A stretch of DNA of 64,000 nt from positions 60,944,350-61,008,349 of the forward strand of contig NC_089851.1 in the NCBI RefSeq assembly GCF_036373705.1, read 5' to 3'. This stretch comes from Amia ocellicauda. Lineage: Eukaryota; Chordata; Actinopteri; Amiiformes; Amiidae. The notes below the pieces were generated by a model. It ran no database searches and was not told where the DNA came from. It worked only from the letters and a program-made list of their open reading frames with translations. This document shows, in pieces, positions 1 through 11,433 of this stretch. Made by a program: the position numbers and the translations under genes. Position 1 is the first letter of the stretch, and every line of letters begins with the position of its first letter.

Positions 1-26
1 CTGCAGCAACCGCAACACCTCCGTCT

Positions 27-100
27 GTCTCTGTGGCGCAATCGGTCAGCGCGTTCGGCTGTTAACCGAAAGGATGGTGGTTCGAATCCACCCAGGGACG
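27..100 (+). tRNA. tRNA-Asn (GTT), unit 1
   Basis: Reference copy. It is 74 nt including a G discriminator. The acceptor stem GTCTCTG pairs with CAGGGAC (one G-T pair). The anticodon arm TTCGG-CTGTTAA-CCGAA gives anticodon GTT, and the T arm is GGTGG-TTCGAAT-CCACC. The B box GGTTCGAATCC matches the consensus exactly and the A-box region is TGGCGCAATCGG. A TTTT Pol III terminator sits at 107-110. CCA is not encoded, as expected in eukaryotes. It differs from the common vertebrate Asn gene at a few loop positions and in the T stem. The unit is 1043 bp with 2 subrepeats. Confidence 0.95.
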
Positions 101-264
101 GCCCACTTTTCCCCCCGCCCCTTGTTATTGTTTCTACTTCAGGCGGTCAGTTTGCCAGACTGCGGCTACAGTAACCTTAAGCTGCTTGCTGCGGACGGCC
201 ATCTTGCAAAAATGTATCGAGGGTTTAGAAACTTCCTTTCCATTGCCTAGGCCAACATAAACCA

Positions 265-338
265 AGGCACTGCTGGGAGTCGAACCCAGGGTTTGCTATT
301 TACAAGACAGGCGCTTTGACCAACTAAGCCACGGTGTC
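265..338 (-). tRNA. tRNA-Thr (TGT)-like, unit 1, mismatched stems
   Basis: Reference copy, read on the minus strand, with T discriminator at 265. The D arm GCTT/AAGC and T arm CTGGG/CCCAG pair fully, and the loop CTTGTAA gives anticodon TGT. The A box TGGCTTAGTTGG and B box GGTTCGACTCC match Pol III consensus. Acceptor GACACCG against CAGTGCC leaves two A/C mismatches, and anticodon stem CCTGT against ATAGC leaves a C/C end pair plus a G-T pair. The first T5 run downstream is about 53 nt past the 3' end (AAAAA on + at 208-212). It could be transcribed but may not fold into a stable tRNA. The AAAAC tract of this unit is 381-480 (20 repeats). Confidence 0.8.
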
Positions 339-1069
339 AGGACTCTCCCACTCCCCAGTACCTTCACCCAGGCGTAAGGAACAAAACAAAACAAAACAAA
401 ACAAAACAAAACAAAACAAAACAAAACAAAACAAAACAAAACAAAACAAAACAAAACAAAACAAAACAAAACAAAACAAAATCTGGATGCAGGCTGCAAC
501 AAAGGAAGCACACAGAGGTGAAAACGTAAGGTTGACGGGAGCAACAAGCTCCCTGTTGCGACTGTCCAGGGGCGGCAATGGGAATTGGACGTTGGCCGTT
601 AGGTGCGCGTAGCGCGTGTCCTTTGGGTTCTGGTTCTTCTTTACAAACCGGCATCTGTCCAGTTGGCTTTCCGGTTCATTACGTGCTCTGATGGCTTTAC
701 GATAAGCCTATCTTGCAATCAGATGCTTGCCTTGCCGTCCATCCATCCATCTATCTATCTATCTATCTATCTATGACTCTCGATATCTAACTCTCTTGCT
801 TGCTATCGCTCCCCCAATGGTCAGTAGCATAGTAGCATAACAGCAGATCACGGACCACTGTCAATCAGGTGCTTGCCTTGCCGTCCATCCATCCATGTAT
901 CTATCTATCTATCTATCTATGACTCTCGATATCTAACTCTCTTGCTTGCTATCGCTCCCCCAATGGTCACGTATGTTGCATTCAACGACAAAGAAAATCG
1001 TGTGCTGGAAATGATTTCTGGCAACTGTGAAGGAACTGCACGACTGCAGCAACCGCAACACCTCCGTCT

Positions 1070-1143
1070 GTCTCTGTGGCGCAATCGGTCAGCGCGTTCG
1101 GCTGTTAACCGAAAGGATGGTGGTTCGAATCGACCCAGGGACG
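1070..1143 (+). tRNA. tRNA-Asn (GTT), unit 2, T-stem variant
   Basis: The only Asn copy that differs: the 3' side of the T stem reads CGACC instead of CCACC, which breaks one T-stem pair and changes the last base region of the B box neighbourhood. The unit is 1058 bp with 2 subrepeats. Confidence 0.92.
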
Positions 1144-1307
1144 GCCCACTTTTCCCCCCGCCCCTTGTTATTGTTTCTACTTCTGGCGGTCAGTTTGCCA
1201 GACTGCGGCTACAGTAACCTTAAGCTGCTTGCTGCGGACGGCCATCTTGCAAAAATGTATCGAGGGTTTAGAAACTTCCTTTCCATTGCCTAGGCCAACA
1301 TAAACCA

Positions 1308-1381
1308 AGGCACTGCTGGGAGTCGAACCCAGGGTTTGCTATTTACAAGACAGGCGCTTTGACCAACTAAGCCACGGTGTC
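1308..1381 (-). tRNA. tRNA-Thr (TGT)-like, unit 2
   Basis: Same sequence as 265-338. AAAAC tract 1424-1538, 23 repeats, the joint longest. Confidence 0.8.
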
Positions 1382-2127
1382 AGGACTCTCCCACTCCCCA
1401 GTACCTTCACCCAGGCGTAAGGAACAAAACAAAACAAAACAAAACAAAACAAAACAAAACAAAACAAAACAAAACAAAACAAAACAAAACAAAACAAAAC
1501 AAAACAAAACAAAACAAAACAAAACAAAACAAAACAAAATCTGGATGCAGGCTGCAACAAAGGAAGCACACAGAGGTGAAAACGTAAGGTTGACGGGAGC
1601 AACAAGCTCCCTGTTGCGACTGTCCAGGGGCGGCAATGGGAATTGGACGTTGGCCGTTAGGTGCGCGTAGCGCGTGTCCTTTGGGTTCTGGTTCTTCTTT
1701 ACAAACCGGCATCTGTCCAGTTGGCTTTCCGGTTCATTACGTCCTCTGATGGCTTTACGATAAGCCTATCTTGCAATCAGATGCTTGCCTTGCCGTCCAT
1801 CCATCCATCTATCTATCTATCTATCTATCTATGACTCTCGATATCTAACTCTCTTGCTTGCTATCGCTCCCCCAATGGTCAGTAGCATAGTAGCATAACA
1901 GCAGATCACGGACCACTGTCAATCAGGTGCTTGCCTTGCCGTCCATCCATCCATGTATCTATCTATCTATCTATCTATGACTCTCGATATCTAACTCTCT
2001 TGCTTGCTATCGCTCCCCCAATGGTCACGTATGTTGCATTCAACGACAAAGAAAATCGTGTGCTGGAAATGATTTCTGGCAACTGTGAAGGAACTGCACG
2101 ACTGCAGCAACCGCAACACCTCCGTCT

Positions 2128-2201
2128 GTCTCTGTGGCGCAATCGGTCAGCGCGTTCGGCTGTTAACCGAAAGGATGGTGGTTCGAATCCACCCAGGGAC
2201 G
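2128..2201 (+). tRNA. tRNA-Asn (GTT), unit 3
   Basis: Identical to 27-100. Unit 1045 bp, 2 subrepeats. Confidence 0.95.
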
Positions 2202-2365
2202 GCCCACTTTTCCCCCCGCCCCTTGTTATTGTTTCTACTTCTGGCGGTCAGTTTGCCAGACTGCGGCTACAGTAACCTTAAGCTGCTTGCTGCGGACGGC
2301 CATCTTGCAAAAATGTATCGAGGGTTTAGAAACTTCCTTTCCATTGCCTAGGCCAACATAAACCA

Positions 2366-2439
2366 AGGCACTGCTGGGAGTCGAACCCAGGGTTTGCTAT
2401 TTACAAGACAGGCGCTTTGACCAACTAAGCCACGGTGTC
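2366..2439 (-). tRNA. tRNA-Thr (TGT)-like, unit 3
   Basis: Same sequence as 265-338. AAAAC tract 2482-2591, 22 repeats. Confidence 0.8.
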
Positions 2440-3172
2440 AGGACTCTCCCACTCCCCAGTACCTTCACCCAGGCGTAAGGAACAAAACAAAACAAAACAA
2501 AACAAAACAAAACAAAACAAAACAAAACAAAACAAAACAAAACAAAACAAAACAAAACAAAACAAAACAAAACAAAACAAAACAAAACAAAATCTGGATG
2601 CAGGCTGCAACAAAGGAAGCACACAGAGGTGAAAACGTAAGGTTGACGGGAGCAACAAGCTCCCTGTTGCGACTGTCCAGGGGCGGCAATGGGAATTGGA
2701 CGTTGGCCGTTAGGTGCGCGTAGCGCGTGTCCTTTGGGTTCTGGTTCTTCTTTACAAACCGGCATCTGTCCAGTTGGCTTTCCGGTTCATTACGTCCTCT
2801 GATGGCTTTACGATAAGCCTATCTTGCAATCAGATGCTTGCCTTGCCGTCCATCCATCCATCTATCTATCTATCTATGACTCTCGATATCTAACTCTCTT
2901 GCTTGCTATCGCTCCCCCAATGGTCAGTAGCATAGTAGCATAACAGCAGATCACGGACCACTGTCAATCAGGTGCTTGCCTTGCCGTCCATCCATCCATC
3001 CATCTATCTATCTATCTATCTATGACTCTCGATATCTAACTCTCTTGCTTGCTATCGCTCCCCCAATGGTCACGTATGTTGCATTCAACGACAAAGAAAA
3101 TCGTGTGCTGGAAATGATTTCTGGCAACTGTGAAGGAACTGCACGACTGCAGCAACCGCAACACCTCCGTCT

Positions 3173-3246
3173 GTCTCTGTGGCGCAATCGGTCAGCGCGT
3201 TCGGCTGTTAACCGAAAGGATGGTGGTTCGAATCCACCCAGGGACG
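3173..3246 (+). tRNA. tRNA-Asn (GTT), unit 4
   Basis: Identical to 27-100. Unit 1008 bp, 2 subrepeats. Confidence 0.95.
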
Positions 3247-3410
3247 GCCCACTTTTCCCCCCGCCCCTTGTTATTGTTTCTACTTCTGGCGGTCAGTTTG
3301 CCAGACTGCGGCTACAGTAACCTTAAGCTGCTTGCTGCGGACGGCCATCTTGCAAAAATGTATCGAGGGTTTAGAAACTTCCTTTCCATTGCCTAGGCCA
3401 ACATAAACCA

Positions 3411-3484
3411 AGGCACTGCTGGGAGTCGAACCCAGGGTTTGCTATTTACAAGACAGGCGCTTTGACCAACTAAGCCACGGTGTC
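3411..3484 (-). tRNA. tRNA-Thr (TGT)-like, unit 4
   Basis: Same sequence as 265-338. AAAAC tract 3527-3591, 13 repeats. Confidence 0.8.
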
Positions 3485-4180
3485 AGGACTCTCCCACTCC
3501 CCAGTACCTTCACCCAGGCGTAAGGAACAAAACAAAACAAAACAAAACAAAACAAAACAAAACAAAACAAAACAAAACAAAACAAAACAAAATCTGGATG
3601 CAGGCTGCAACAAAGGAAGCACACAGAGGTGAAAACGTAAGGTTGACGGGAGCAACAAGCTCCCTGTTGCGACTGTCCAGGGGCGGCAATGGGAATTGGA
3701 CGTTGGCCGTTAGGTGCGCGTAGCGCGTGTCCTTTGGGTTCTGGTTCTTCTTTACAAACCGGCATCTGTCCAGTTGGCTTTCCGGTTCATTACGTCCTCT
3801 GATGGCTTTACGATAAGCCTATCTTGCAATCAGATGCTTGCCTTGCCGTCCATCCATCCATCTATCTATCTATCTATCTATCTATGACTCTCGATATCTA
3901 ACTCTCTTGCTTGCTATCGCTCCCCCAATGGTCAGTAGCATAGTAGCATAACAGCAGATCACGGACCACTGTCAATCAGGTGCTTGCCTTGCCGTCCATC
4001 CATCCATGTATCTATCTATCTATCTATCTATGACTCTCGATATCTAACTCTCTTGCTTGCTATCGCTCCCCCAATGGTCACGTATGTTGCATTCAACGAC
4101 AAAGAAAATCGTGTGCTGGAAATGATTTCTGGCAACTGTGAAGGAACTGCACGACTGCAGCAACCGCAACACCTCCGTCT

Positions 4181-4254
4181 GTCTCTGTGGCGCAATCGGT
4201 CAGCGCGTTCGGCTGTTAACCGAAAGGATGGTGGTTCGAATCCACCCAGGGACG
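4181..4254 (+). tRNA. tRNA-Asn (GTT), unit 5
   Basis: Identical to 27-100. Unit 1039 bp, 2 subrepeats. Confidence 0.95.
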
Positions 4255-4418
4255 GCCCACTTTTCCCCCCGCCCCTTGTTATTGTTTCTACTTCTGGCGG
4301 TCAGTTTGCCAGACTGCGGCTACAGTAACCTTAAGCTGCTTGCTGCGGACGGCCATCTTGCAAAAATGTATCGAGGGTTTAGAAACTTCCTTTCCATTGC
4401 CTAGGCCAACATAAACCA

Positions 4419-4492
4419 AGGCACTGCTGGGAGTCGAACCCAGGGTTTGCTATTTACAAGACAGGCGCTTTGACCAACTAAGCCACGGTGTC
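4419..4492 (-). tRNA. tRNA-Thr (TGT)-like, unit 5
   Basis: Same sequence as 265-338. AAAAC tract 4535-4634, 20 repeats. Confidence 0.8.
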
Positions 4493-5219
4493 AGGACTCT
4501 CCCACTCCCCAGTACCTTCACCCAGGCGTAAGGAACAAAACAAAACAAAACAAAACAAAACAAAACAAAACAAAACAAAACAAAACAAAACAAAACAAAA
4601 CAAAACAAAACAAAACAAAACAAAACAAAACAAAATCTGGATGCAGGCTGCAACAAAGGAAGCACACAGAGGTGAAAACGTAAGGTTGACGGGAGCAACA
4701 AGCTCCCTGTTGCGACTGTCCAGGGGCGGCAATGGGAATTGGACGTTGGCCGTTAGGTGCGCGTAGCGCGTGTCCTTTGGGTTCTGGTTCTTCTTTACAA
4801 ACCGGCATCTGTCCAGTTGGCTTTCCGGTTCATTACGTCCTCTGATGGCTTTACGATAAGCCTATCTTGCAATCAGATGCTTGCCTTGCCGTCCATCCAT
4901 CCATCTATCTATCTATCTATCTATGACTCTCGATATCTAACTCTCTTGCTTGCTATCGCTCCCCCAATGGTCAGTAGCATAGTAGCATAACAGCAGATCA
5001 CGGACCACTGTCAATCAGGTGCTTGCCTTGCCGTCCATCCATCCATCCATCTATCTATCTATCTATCTATGACTCTCGATATCTAACTCTCTTGCTTGCT
5101 ATCGCTCCCCCAATGGTCACGTATGTTGCATTCAACGACAAAGAAAATCGTGTGCTGGAAATGATTTCTGGCAACTGTGAAGGAACTGCACGACTGCTGC
5201 AACCGCAACACCTCCGTCT

Positions 5220-5293
5220 GTCTCTGTGGCGCAATCGGTCAGCGCGTTCGGCTGTTAACCGAAAGGATGGTGGTTCGAATCCACCCAGGGACG
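5220..5293 (+). tRNA. tRNA-Asn (GTT), unit 6
   Basis: Gene identical to 27-100. The leader just upstream has CTGCTGCAACC where most units have CTGCAGCAACC, a marker shared only with unit 7. Unit 1020 bp, 2 subrepeats. Confidence 0.95.
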
Positions 5294-5457
5294 GCCCACT
5301 TTTCCCCCCGCCCCTTGTTATTGTTTCTACTTCTGGCGGTCAGTTTGCCAGACTGCGGCTACAGTAACCTTAAGCTGCTTGCTGCGGACGGCCATCTTGC
5401 AAAAATGTATCGAGGGTTTAGAAACTTCCTTTCCATTGCCTAGGCCAACATAAACCA

Positions 5458-5531
5458 AGGCACTGCTGGGAGTCGAACCCAGGGTTTGCTATTTACAAGA
5501 CAGGCGCTTTGACCAACTAAGCCACGGTGTC
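5458..5531 (-). tRNA. tRNA-Thr (TGT)-like, unit 6
   Basis: Same sequence as 265-338. AAAAC tract 5574-5658, 17 repeats. Confidence 0.8.
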
Positions 5532-6239
5532 AGGACTCTCCCACTCCCCAGTACCTTCACCCAGGCGTAAGGAACAAAACAAAACAAAACAAAACAAAAC
5601 AAAACAAAACAAAACAAAACAAAACAAAACAAAACAAAACAAAACAAAACAAAACAAAATCTGGATGCAGGCTGCAACAAAGGAAGCACACAGAGGTGAA
5701 AACGTAAGGTTGACGGGAGCAACAAGCTCCCTGTTGCGACTGTCCAGGGGCGGCAATGGGAATTGGACGTTGGCCGTTAGGTGCGCGTAGCGCGTGTCCT
5801 TTGGGTTCTGGTTCTTCTTTACAAACCGGCATCTGTCCAGTTGGCTTTCCGGTTCATTACGTCCTCTGATGGCTTTACGATAAGCCTATCTTGCAATCAG
5901 ATGCTTGCCTTGCCGTCCATCCATCCATCTATCTATCTATCTATCTATGACTCTCGATATCTAACTCTCTTGCTTGCTATCGCTCCCCCAATGGTCAGTA
6001 GCATAGTAGCATAACAGCAGATCACGGACCACTGTCAATCAGGTGCTTGCCTTGCCGTCCATCCATCCATCCATCTATCTATCTATCTATGACTCTCGAT
6101 ATCTAACTCTCTTGCTTGCTATCGCTCCCCCAATGGTCACGTATGTTGCATTCAACGACAAAGAAAATCGTGTGCTGGAAATGATTTCTGGCAACTGTGA
6201 AGGAACTGCACGACTGCTGCAACCGCAACACCTCCGTCT

Positions 6240-6313
6240 GTCTCTGTGGCGCAATCGGTCAGCGCGTTCGGCTGTTAACCGAAAGGATGGTGGTTCGAAT
6301 CCACCCAGGGACG
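6240..6313 (+). tRNA. tRNA-Asn (GTT), unit 7
   Basis: Gene identical to 27-100, with the same CTGCTGCAACC leader marker as unit 6. Unit 1038 bp, 2 subrepeats. Confidence 0.95.
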
Positions 6314-6477
6314 GCCCACTTTTCCCCCCGCCCCTTGTTATTGTTTCTACTTCTGGCGGTCAGTTTGCCAGACTGCGGCTACAGTAACCTTAAGCTGCTT
6401 GCTGCGGACGGCCATCTTGCAAAAATGTATCGAGGGTTTAGAAACTTCCTTTCCATTGCCTAGGCCAACATAAACCA

Positions 6478-6551
6478 AGGCACTGCTGGGAGTCGAACCC
6501 AGGGTTTGCTATTTACAAGACAGGCGCTTTGACCAACTAAGCCACGGTGTC
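6478..6551 (-). tRNA. tRNA-Thr (TGT)-like, unit 7
   Basis: Same sequence as 265-338. AAAAC tract 6594-6688, 19 repeats. Confidence 0.8.
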
Positions 6552-7277
6552 AGGACTCTCCCACTCCCCAGTACCTTCACCCAGGCGTAAGGAACAAAAC
6601 AAAACAAAACAAAACAAAACAAAACAAAACAAAACAAAACAAAACAAAACAAAACAAAACAAAACAAAACAAAACAAAACAAAACAAAATCTGGATGCAG
6701 GCTGCAACAAAGGAAGCACACAGAGGTGAAAACGTAAGGTTGACGGGAGCAACAAGCTCCCTGTTGCGACTGTCCAGGGGCGGCAATGGGAATTGGACGT
6801 TGGCCGTTAGGTGCGCGTAGCGCGTGTCCTTTGGGTTCTGGTTCTTCTTTACAAACCGGCATCTGTCCAGTTGGCTTTCCGGTTCATTACGTCCTCTGAT
6901 GGCTTTACGATAAGCCTATCTTGCAATCAGATGCTTGCCTTGCCGTCCATCCATCCATCTATCTATCTATCTATCTATCTATGACTCTCGATATCTAACT
7001 CTCTTGCTTGCTATCGCTCCCCCAATGGTCAGTAGCATAGTAGCATAACAGCAGATCACGGACCACTGTCAATCAGGTGCTTGCCTTGCCGTCCATCCAT
7101 CCATCCATCTATCTATCTATCTATCTATGACTCTCGATATCTAACTCTCTTGCTTGCTATCGCTCCCCCAATGGTCACGTATGTTGCATTCAACGACAAA
7201 GAAAATCGTGTGCTGGAAATGATTTCTGGCAACTGTGAAGGAACTGCACGACTGCAGCAACCGCAACACCTCCGTCT

Positions 7278-7351
7278 GTCTCTGTGGCGCAATCGGTCAG
7301 CGCGTTCGGCTGTTAACCGAAAGGATGGTGGTTCGAATCCACCCAGGGACG
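7278..7351 (+). tRNA. tRNA-Asn (GTT), unit 8
   Basis: Identical to 27-100. Unit 1009 bp, 2 subrepeats. Confidence 0.95.
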
Positions 7352-7515
7352 GCCCACTTTTCCCCCCGCCCCTTGTTATTGTTTCTACTTCTGGCGGTCA
7401 GTTTGCCAGACTGCGGCTACAGTAACCTTAAGCTGCTTGCTGCGGACGGCCATCTTGCAAAAATGTATCGAGGGTTTAGAAACTTCCTTTCCATTGCCTA
7501 GGCCAACATAAACCA

Positions 7516-7589
7516 AGGCACTGCTGGGAGTCGAACCCAGGGTTTGCTATTTACAAGACAGGCGCTTTGACCAACTAAGCCACGGTGTC
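7516..7589 (-). tRNA. tRNA-Thr (TGT)-like, unit 8
   Basis: Same sequence as 265-338. AAAAC tract 7632-7701, 14 repeats. Confidence 0.8.
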
Positions 7590-8286
7590 AGGACTCTCCC
7601 ACTCCCCAGTACCTTCACCCAGGCGTAAGGAACAAAACAAAACAAAACAAAACAAAACAAAACAAAACAAAACAAAACAAAACAAAACAAAACAAAACAA
7701 AATCTGGATGCAGGCTGCAACAAAGGAAGCACACAGAGGTGAAAACGTAAGGTTGACGGGAGCAACAAGCTCCCTGTTGCGACTGTCCAGGGGCGGCAAT
7801 GGGAATTGGACGTTGGCCGTTAGGTGCGCGTAGCGCGTGTCCTTTGGGTTCTGGTTCTTCTTTACAAACCGGCATCTGTCCAGTTGGCTTTCCGGTTCAT
7901 TACGTCCTCTGATGGCTTTACGATAAGCCTATCTTGCAATCAGATGCTTGCCTTGCCGTCCATCCATCCATCTATCTATCTATCTATCTATGACTCTCGA
8001 TATCTAACTCTCTTGCTTGCTATCGCTCCCCCAATGGTCAGTAGCATAGTAGCATAACAGCAGATCACGGACCACTGTCAATCAGGTGCTTGCCTTGCCG
8101 TCCATCCATCCATCCATCTATCTATCTATCTATCTATGACTCTCGATATCTAACTCTCTTGCTTGCTATCGCTCCCCCAATGGTCACGTATGTTGCATTC
8201 AACGACAAAGAAAATCGTGTGCTGGAAATGATTTCTGGCAACTGTGAAGGAACTGCACGACTGCAGCAACCACAACACCTCCGTCT

Positions 8287-8360
8287 GTCTCTGTGGCGCA
8301 ATCGGTCAGCGCGTTCGGCTGTTAACCGAAAGGATGGTGGTTCGAATCCACCCAGGGACG
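8287..8360 (+). tRNA. tRNA-Asn (GTT), unit 9
   Basis: Gene identical to 27-100, with one leader change (GCAACCACAAC). Unit 1335 bp, 4 subrepeats. Confidence 0.95.
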
Positions 8361-8524
8361 GCCCACTTTTCCCCCCGCCCCTTGTTATTGTTTCTACTTC
8401 TGGCGGTCAGTTTGCCAGACTGCGGCTACAGTAACCTTAAGCTGCTTGCTGCGGACGGCCATCTTGCAAAAATGTATCGAGGGTTTAGAAACTTCCTTTC
8501 CATTGCCTAGGCCAACATAAACCA

Positions 8525-8598
8525 AGGCACTGCTGGGAGTCGAACCCAGGGTTTGCTATTTACAAGACAGGCGCTTTGACCAACTAAGCCACGGTGTC
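8525..8598 (-). tRNA. tRNA-Thr (TGT)-like, unit 9
   Basis: Same sequence as 265-338. AAAAC tract 8641-8740, 20 repeats. Confidence 0.8.
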
Positions 8599-8978
8599 AG
8601 GACTCTCCCACTCCCCAGTACCTTCACCCAGGCGTAAGGAACAAAACAAAACAAAACAAAACAAAACAAAACAAAACAAAACAAAACAAAACAAAACAAA
8701 ACAAAACAAAACAAAACAAAACAAAACAAAACAAAACAAAATCTGGATGCAGGCTGCAACAAAGGAAGCACACAGAGGTGAAAACGTAAGGTTGACGGGA
8801 GCAACAAGCTCCCTGTTGCGACTGTCCAGGGGCGGCAATGGGAATTGGACGTTGGCCGTTAGGTGCGCGTAGCGCGTGTCCTTTGGGTTCTGGTTCTTCT
8901 TTACAAACCGGCATCTGTCCAGTTGGCTTTCCGGTTCATTACGTCCTCTGATGGCTTTACGATAAGCCTATCTTGCAA

Positions 8979-9521
8979 TCAGATGCTTGCCTTGCCGTCC
9001 ATCCATCCATCTATCTATCTATCTATCTATCTATGACTCTCGATATCTAACTCTCTTGCTTGCTATCGCTCCCCCAATGGTCAGTAGCATAGTAGCATAA
9101 CAGCAGATCACGGACCACTGTCAATCAGGTGCTTGCCTTGCCGTCCATCCATCCATCCATCTTTCTATCTATCTATCTATGACTCTCGATATCTAACTCG
9201 CTTGCTTGCTATCGCTCCCCCAATGGTCAGTAGCATAGTAGCATAACAGCAGATCACGGACCACTGTCAATCAGGTGCTTGCCTTGCCGTCCATCCATCC
9301 ATCCATCTATCTATCTATCTATCTATGACTCTCGATATCTAACTCTCTTGCTTGCTATCGCTCCCCCAATGGTCAGTAGCATAGTAGCATAACAGCAGAT
9401 CACGGACCACTGTCAATCAGGTGCTTGCCTTGCCGTCCATCCATCCATCCATCTATCTATCTATCTATCTATGACTCTCGATATCTAACTCTCTTGCTTG
9501 CTATCGCTCCCCCAATGGTCA
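8979..9521 (+). repeat. Expanded subrepeat block, unit 9 (4 copies)
   Basis: Four copies of the ~146-bp subrepeat, each holding (CATC)n(TATC)n, then GACTCTCGATATC, then GGTCAGTAGCATAG. The second copy carries two marker changes (ATCTTTCTATC and AACTCGCTTGC). The last copy switches from GGTCAGTAG to GGTCACGTATG, where the Asn leader begins. Confidence 0.9.
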
Positions 9522-9621
9522 CGTATGTTGCATTCAACGACAAAGAAAATCGTGTGCTGGAAATGATTTCTGGCAACTGTGAAGGAACTGCACGACTGCA
9601 GCAACCGCAACACCTCCGTCT

Positions 9622-9695
9622 GTCTCTGTGGCGCAATCGGTCAGCGCGTTCGGCTGTTAACCGAAAGGATGGTGGTTCGAATCCACCCAGGGACG
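9622..9695 (+). tRNA. tRNA-Asn (GTT), unit 10
   Basis: Identical to 27-100. Unit 1500 bp, 5 subrepeats. Confidence 0.95.
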
Positions 9696-9859
9696 GCCCA
9701 CTTTTCCCCCCGCCCCTTGTTATTGTTTCTACTTCTGGCGGTCAGTTTGCCAGACTGCGGCTACAGTAACCTTAAGCTGCTTGCTGCGGACGGCCATCTT
9801 GCAAAAATGTATCGAGGGTTTAGAAACTTCCTTTCCATTGCCTAGGCCAACATAAACCA

Positions 9860-9933
9860 AGGCACTGCTGGGAGTCGAACCCAGGGTTTGCTATTTACAA
9901 GACAGGCGCTTTGACCAACTAAGCCACGGTGTC
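9860..9933 (-). tRNA. tRNA-Thr (TGT)-like, unit 10
   Basis: Same sequence as 265-338. AAAAC tract 9976-10090, 23 repeats. Confidence 0.8.
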
Positions 9934-10328
9934 AGGACTCTCCCACTCCCCAGTACCTTCACCCAGGCGTAAGGAACAAAACAAAACAAAACAAAACAAA
10001 ACAAAACAAAACAAAACAAAACAAAACAAAACAAAACAAAACAAAACAAAACAAAACAAAACAAAACAAAACAAAACAAAACAAAACAAAATCTGGATGC
10101 AGGCTGCAACAAAGGAAGCACACAGAGGTGAAAACGTAAGGTTGACGGGAGCAACAAGCTCCCTGTTGCGACTGTCCAGGGGCGGCAATGGGAATTGGAC
10201 GTTGGCCGTTAGGTGCGCGTAGCGCGTGTCCTTTGGGTTCTGGTTCTTCTTTACAAACCGGCATCTGTCCAGTTGGCTTTCCGGTTCATTACGTCCTCTG
10301 ATGGCTTTACGATAAGCCTATCTTGCAA

Positions 10329-11021
10329 TCAGATGCTTGCCTTGCCGTCCATCCATCCATCTATCTATCTATCTATCTATCTATGACTCTCGATATCTAA
10401 CTCTCTTGCTTGCTATCGCTCCCCCAATGGTCAGTAGCATAGTAGCATAACAGCAGATCACGGACCACTGTCAATCAGGTGCTTGCCTTGCCGTCCATCC
10501 ATCCATCCATCTTTCTATCTATCTATCTATGACTCTCGATATCTAACTCGCTTGCTTGCTATCGCTCCCCCAATGGTCAGTAGCATAGTAGCATAACAGC
10601 AGATCACGGACCACTGTCAATCAGGTGCTTGCCTTGCCGTCCATCCATCCATCCATCTATCTATCTATCTATCTATCTATGACTCTCGATATCTAACTCT
10701 CTTGCTTGCTATCGCTCCCCCAATGGTCAGTAGCATAGTAGCATAACAGCAGATCACGGACCACTGTCAATCAGGTGCTTGCCTTGCCGTCCATCCATCC
10801 ATCCATCTATCTATCTATCTATCTATGACTCTCGATATCTAACTCTCTTGCTTGCTATCGCTCCCCCAATGGTCAGTAGCATAGTAGCATAACAGCAGAT
10901 CACGGACCACTGTCAATCAGGTGCTTGCCTTGCTGTCCATCCATCCATCCATCTATCTATCTATCTATCTATGACTCTCGATATCTAACTCTCTTGCTTG
11001 CTATCGCTCCCCCAATGGTCA
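10329..11021 (+). repeat. Expanded subrepeat block, unit 10 (5 copies)
   Basis: Five subrepeats. The marked variant (ATCTTTCTATC / AACTCGCTTGC) is again second in order. Confidence 0.9.
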
Positions 11022-11121
11022 CGTATGTTGCATTCAACGACAAAGAAAATCGTGTGCTGGAAATGATTTCTGGCAACTGTGAAGGAACTGCACGACTGCA
11101 GCAACCGCAACACCTCCGTCT

Positions 11122-11195
11122 GTCTCTGTGGCGCAATCGGTCAGCGCGTTCGGCTGTTAACCGAAAGGATGGTGGTTCGAATCCACCCAGGGACG
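11122..11195 (+). tRNA. tRNA-Asn (GTT), unit 11
   Basis: Identical to 27-100. Unit 1476 bp, 5 subrepeats. Confidence 0.95.
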
Positions 11196-11359
11196 GCCCA
11201 CTTTTCCCCCCGCCCCTTGTTATTGTTTCTACTTCTGGCGGTCAGTTTGCCAGACTGCGGCTACAGTAACCTTAAGCTGCTTGCTGCGGACGGCCATCTT
11301 GCAAAAATGTATCGAGGGTTTAGAAACTTCCTTTCCATTGCCTAGGCCAACATAAACCA

Positions 11360-11433
11360 AGGCACTGCTGGGAGTCGAACCCAGGGTTTGCTATTTACAA
11401 GACAGGCGCTTTGACCAACTAAGCCACGGTGTC
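11360..11433 (-). tRNA. tRNA-Thr (TGT)-like, unit 11
   Basis: Same sequence as 265-338. AAAAC tract 11476-11570, 19 repeats. Confidence 0.8.

Noticed and set aside
607-625. GCGCGTAGCGCG hairpin in each unit
   Set aside because: The stem is only 4-5 bp. It repeats because the unit repeats, and nothing ties it to a function.
296-654. Frames made of FCFVL or KTKQN repeats in every array unit
   Set aside because: They are translations of the (AAAAC)n tract in all frames, overlap a tRNA and change length with the tract. Not genes.
873-1217. 114-aa and 88-aa frames repeated in nearly every unit
   Set aside because: They run straight through the tRNA-Asn gene and spacer. Their conservation is array homogenisation, not coding constraint.
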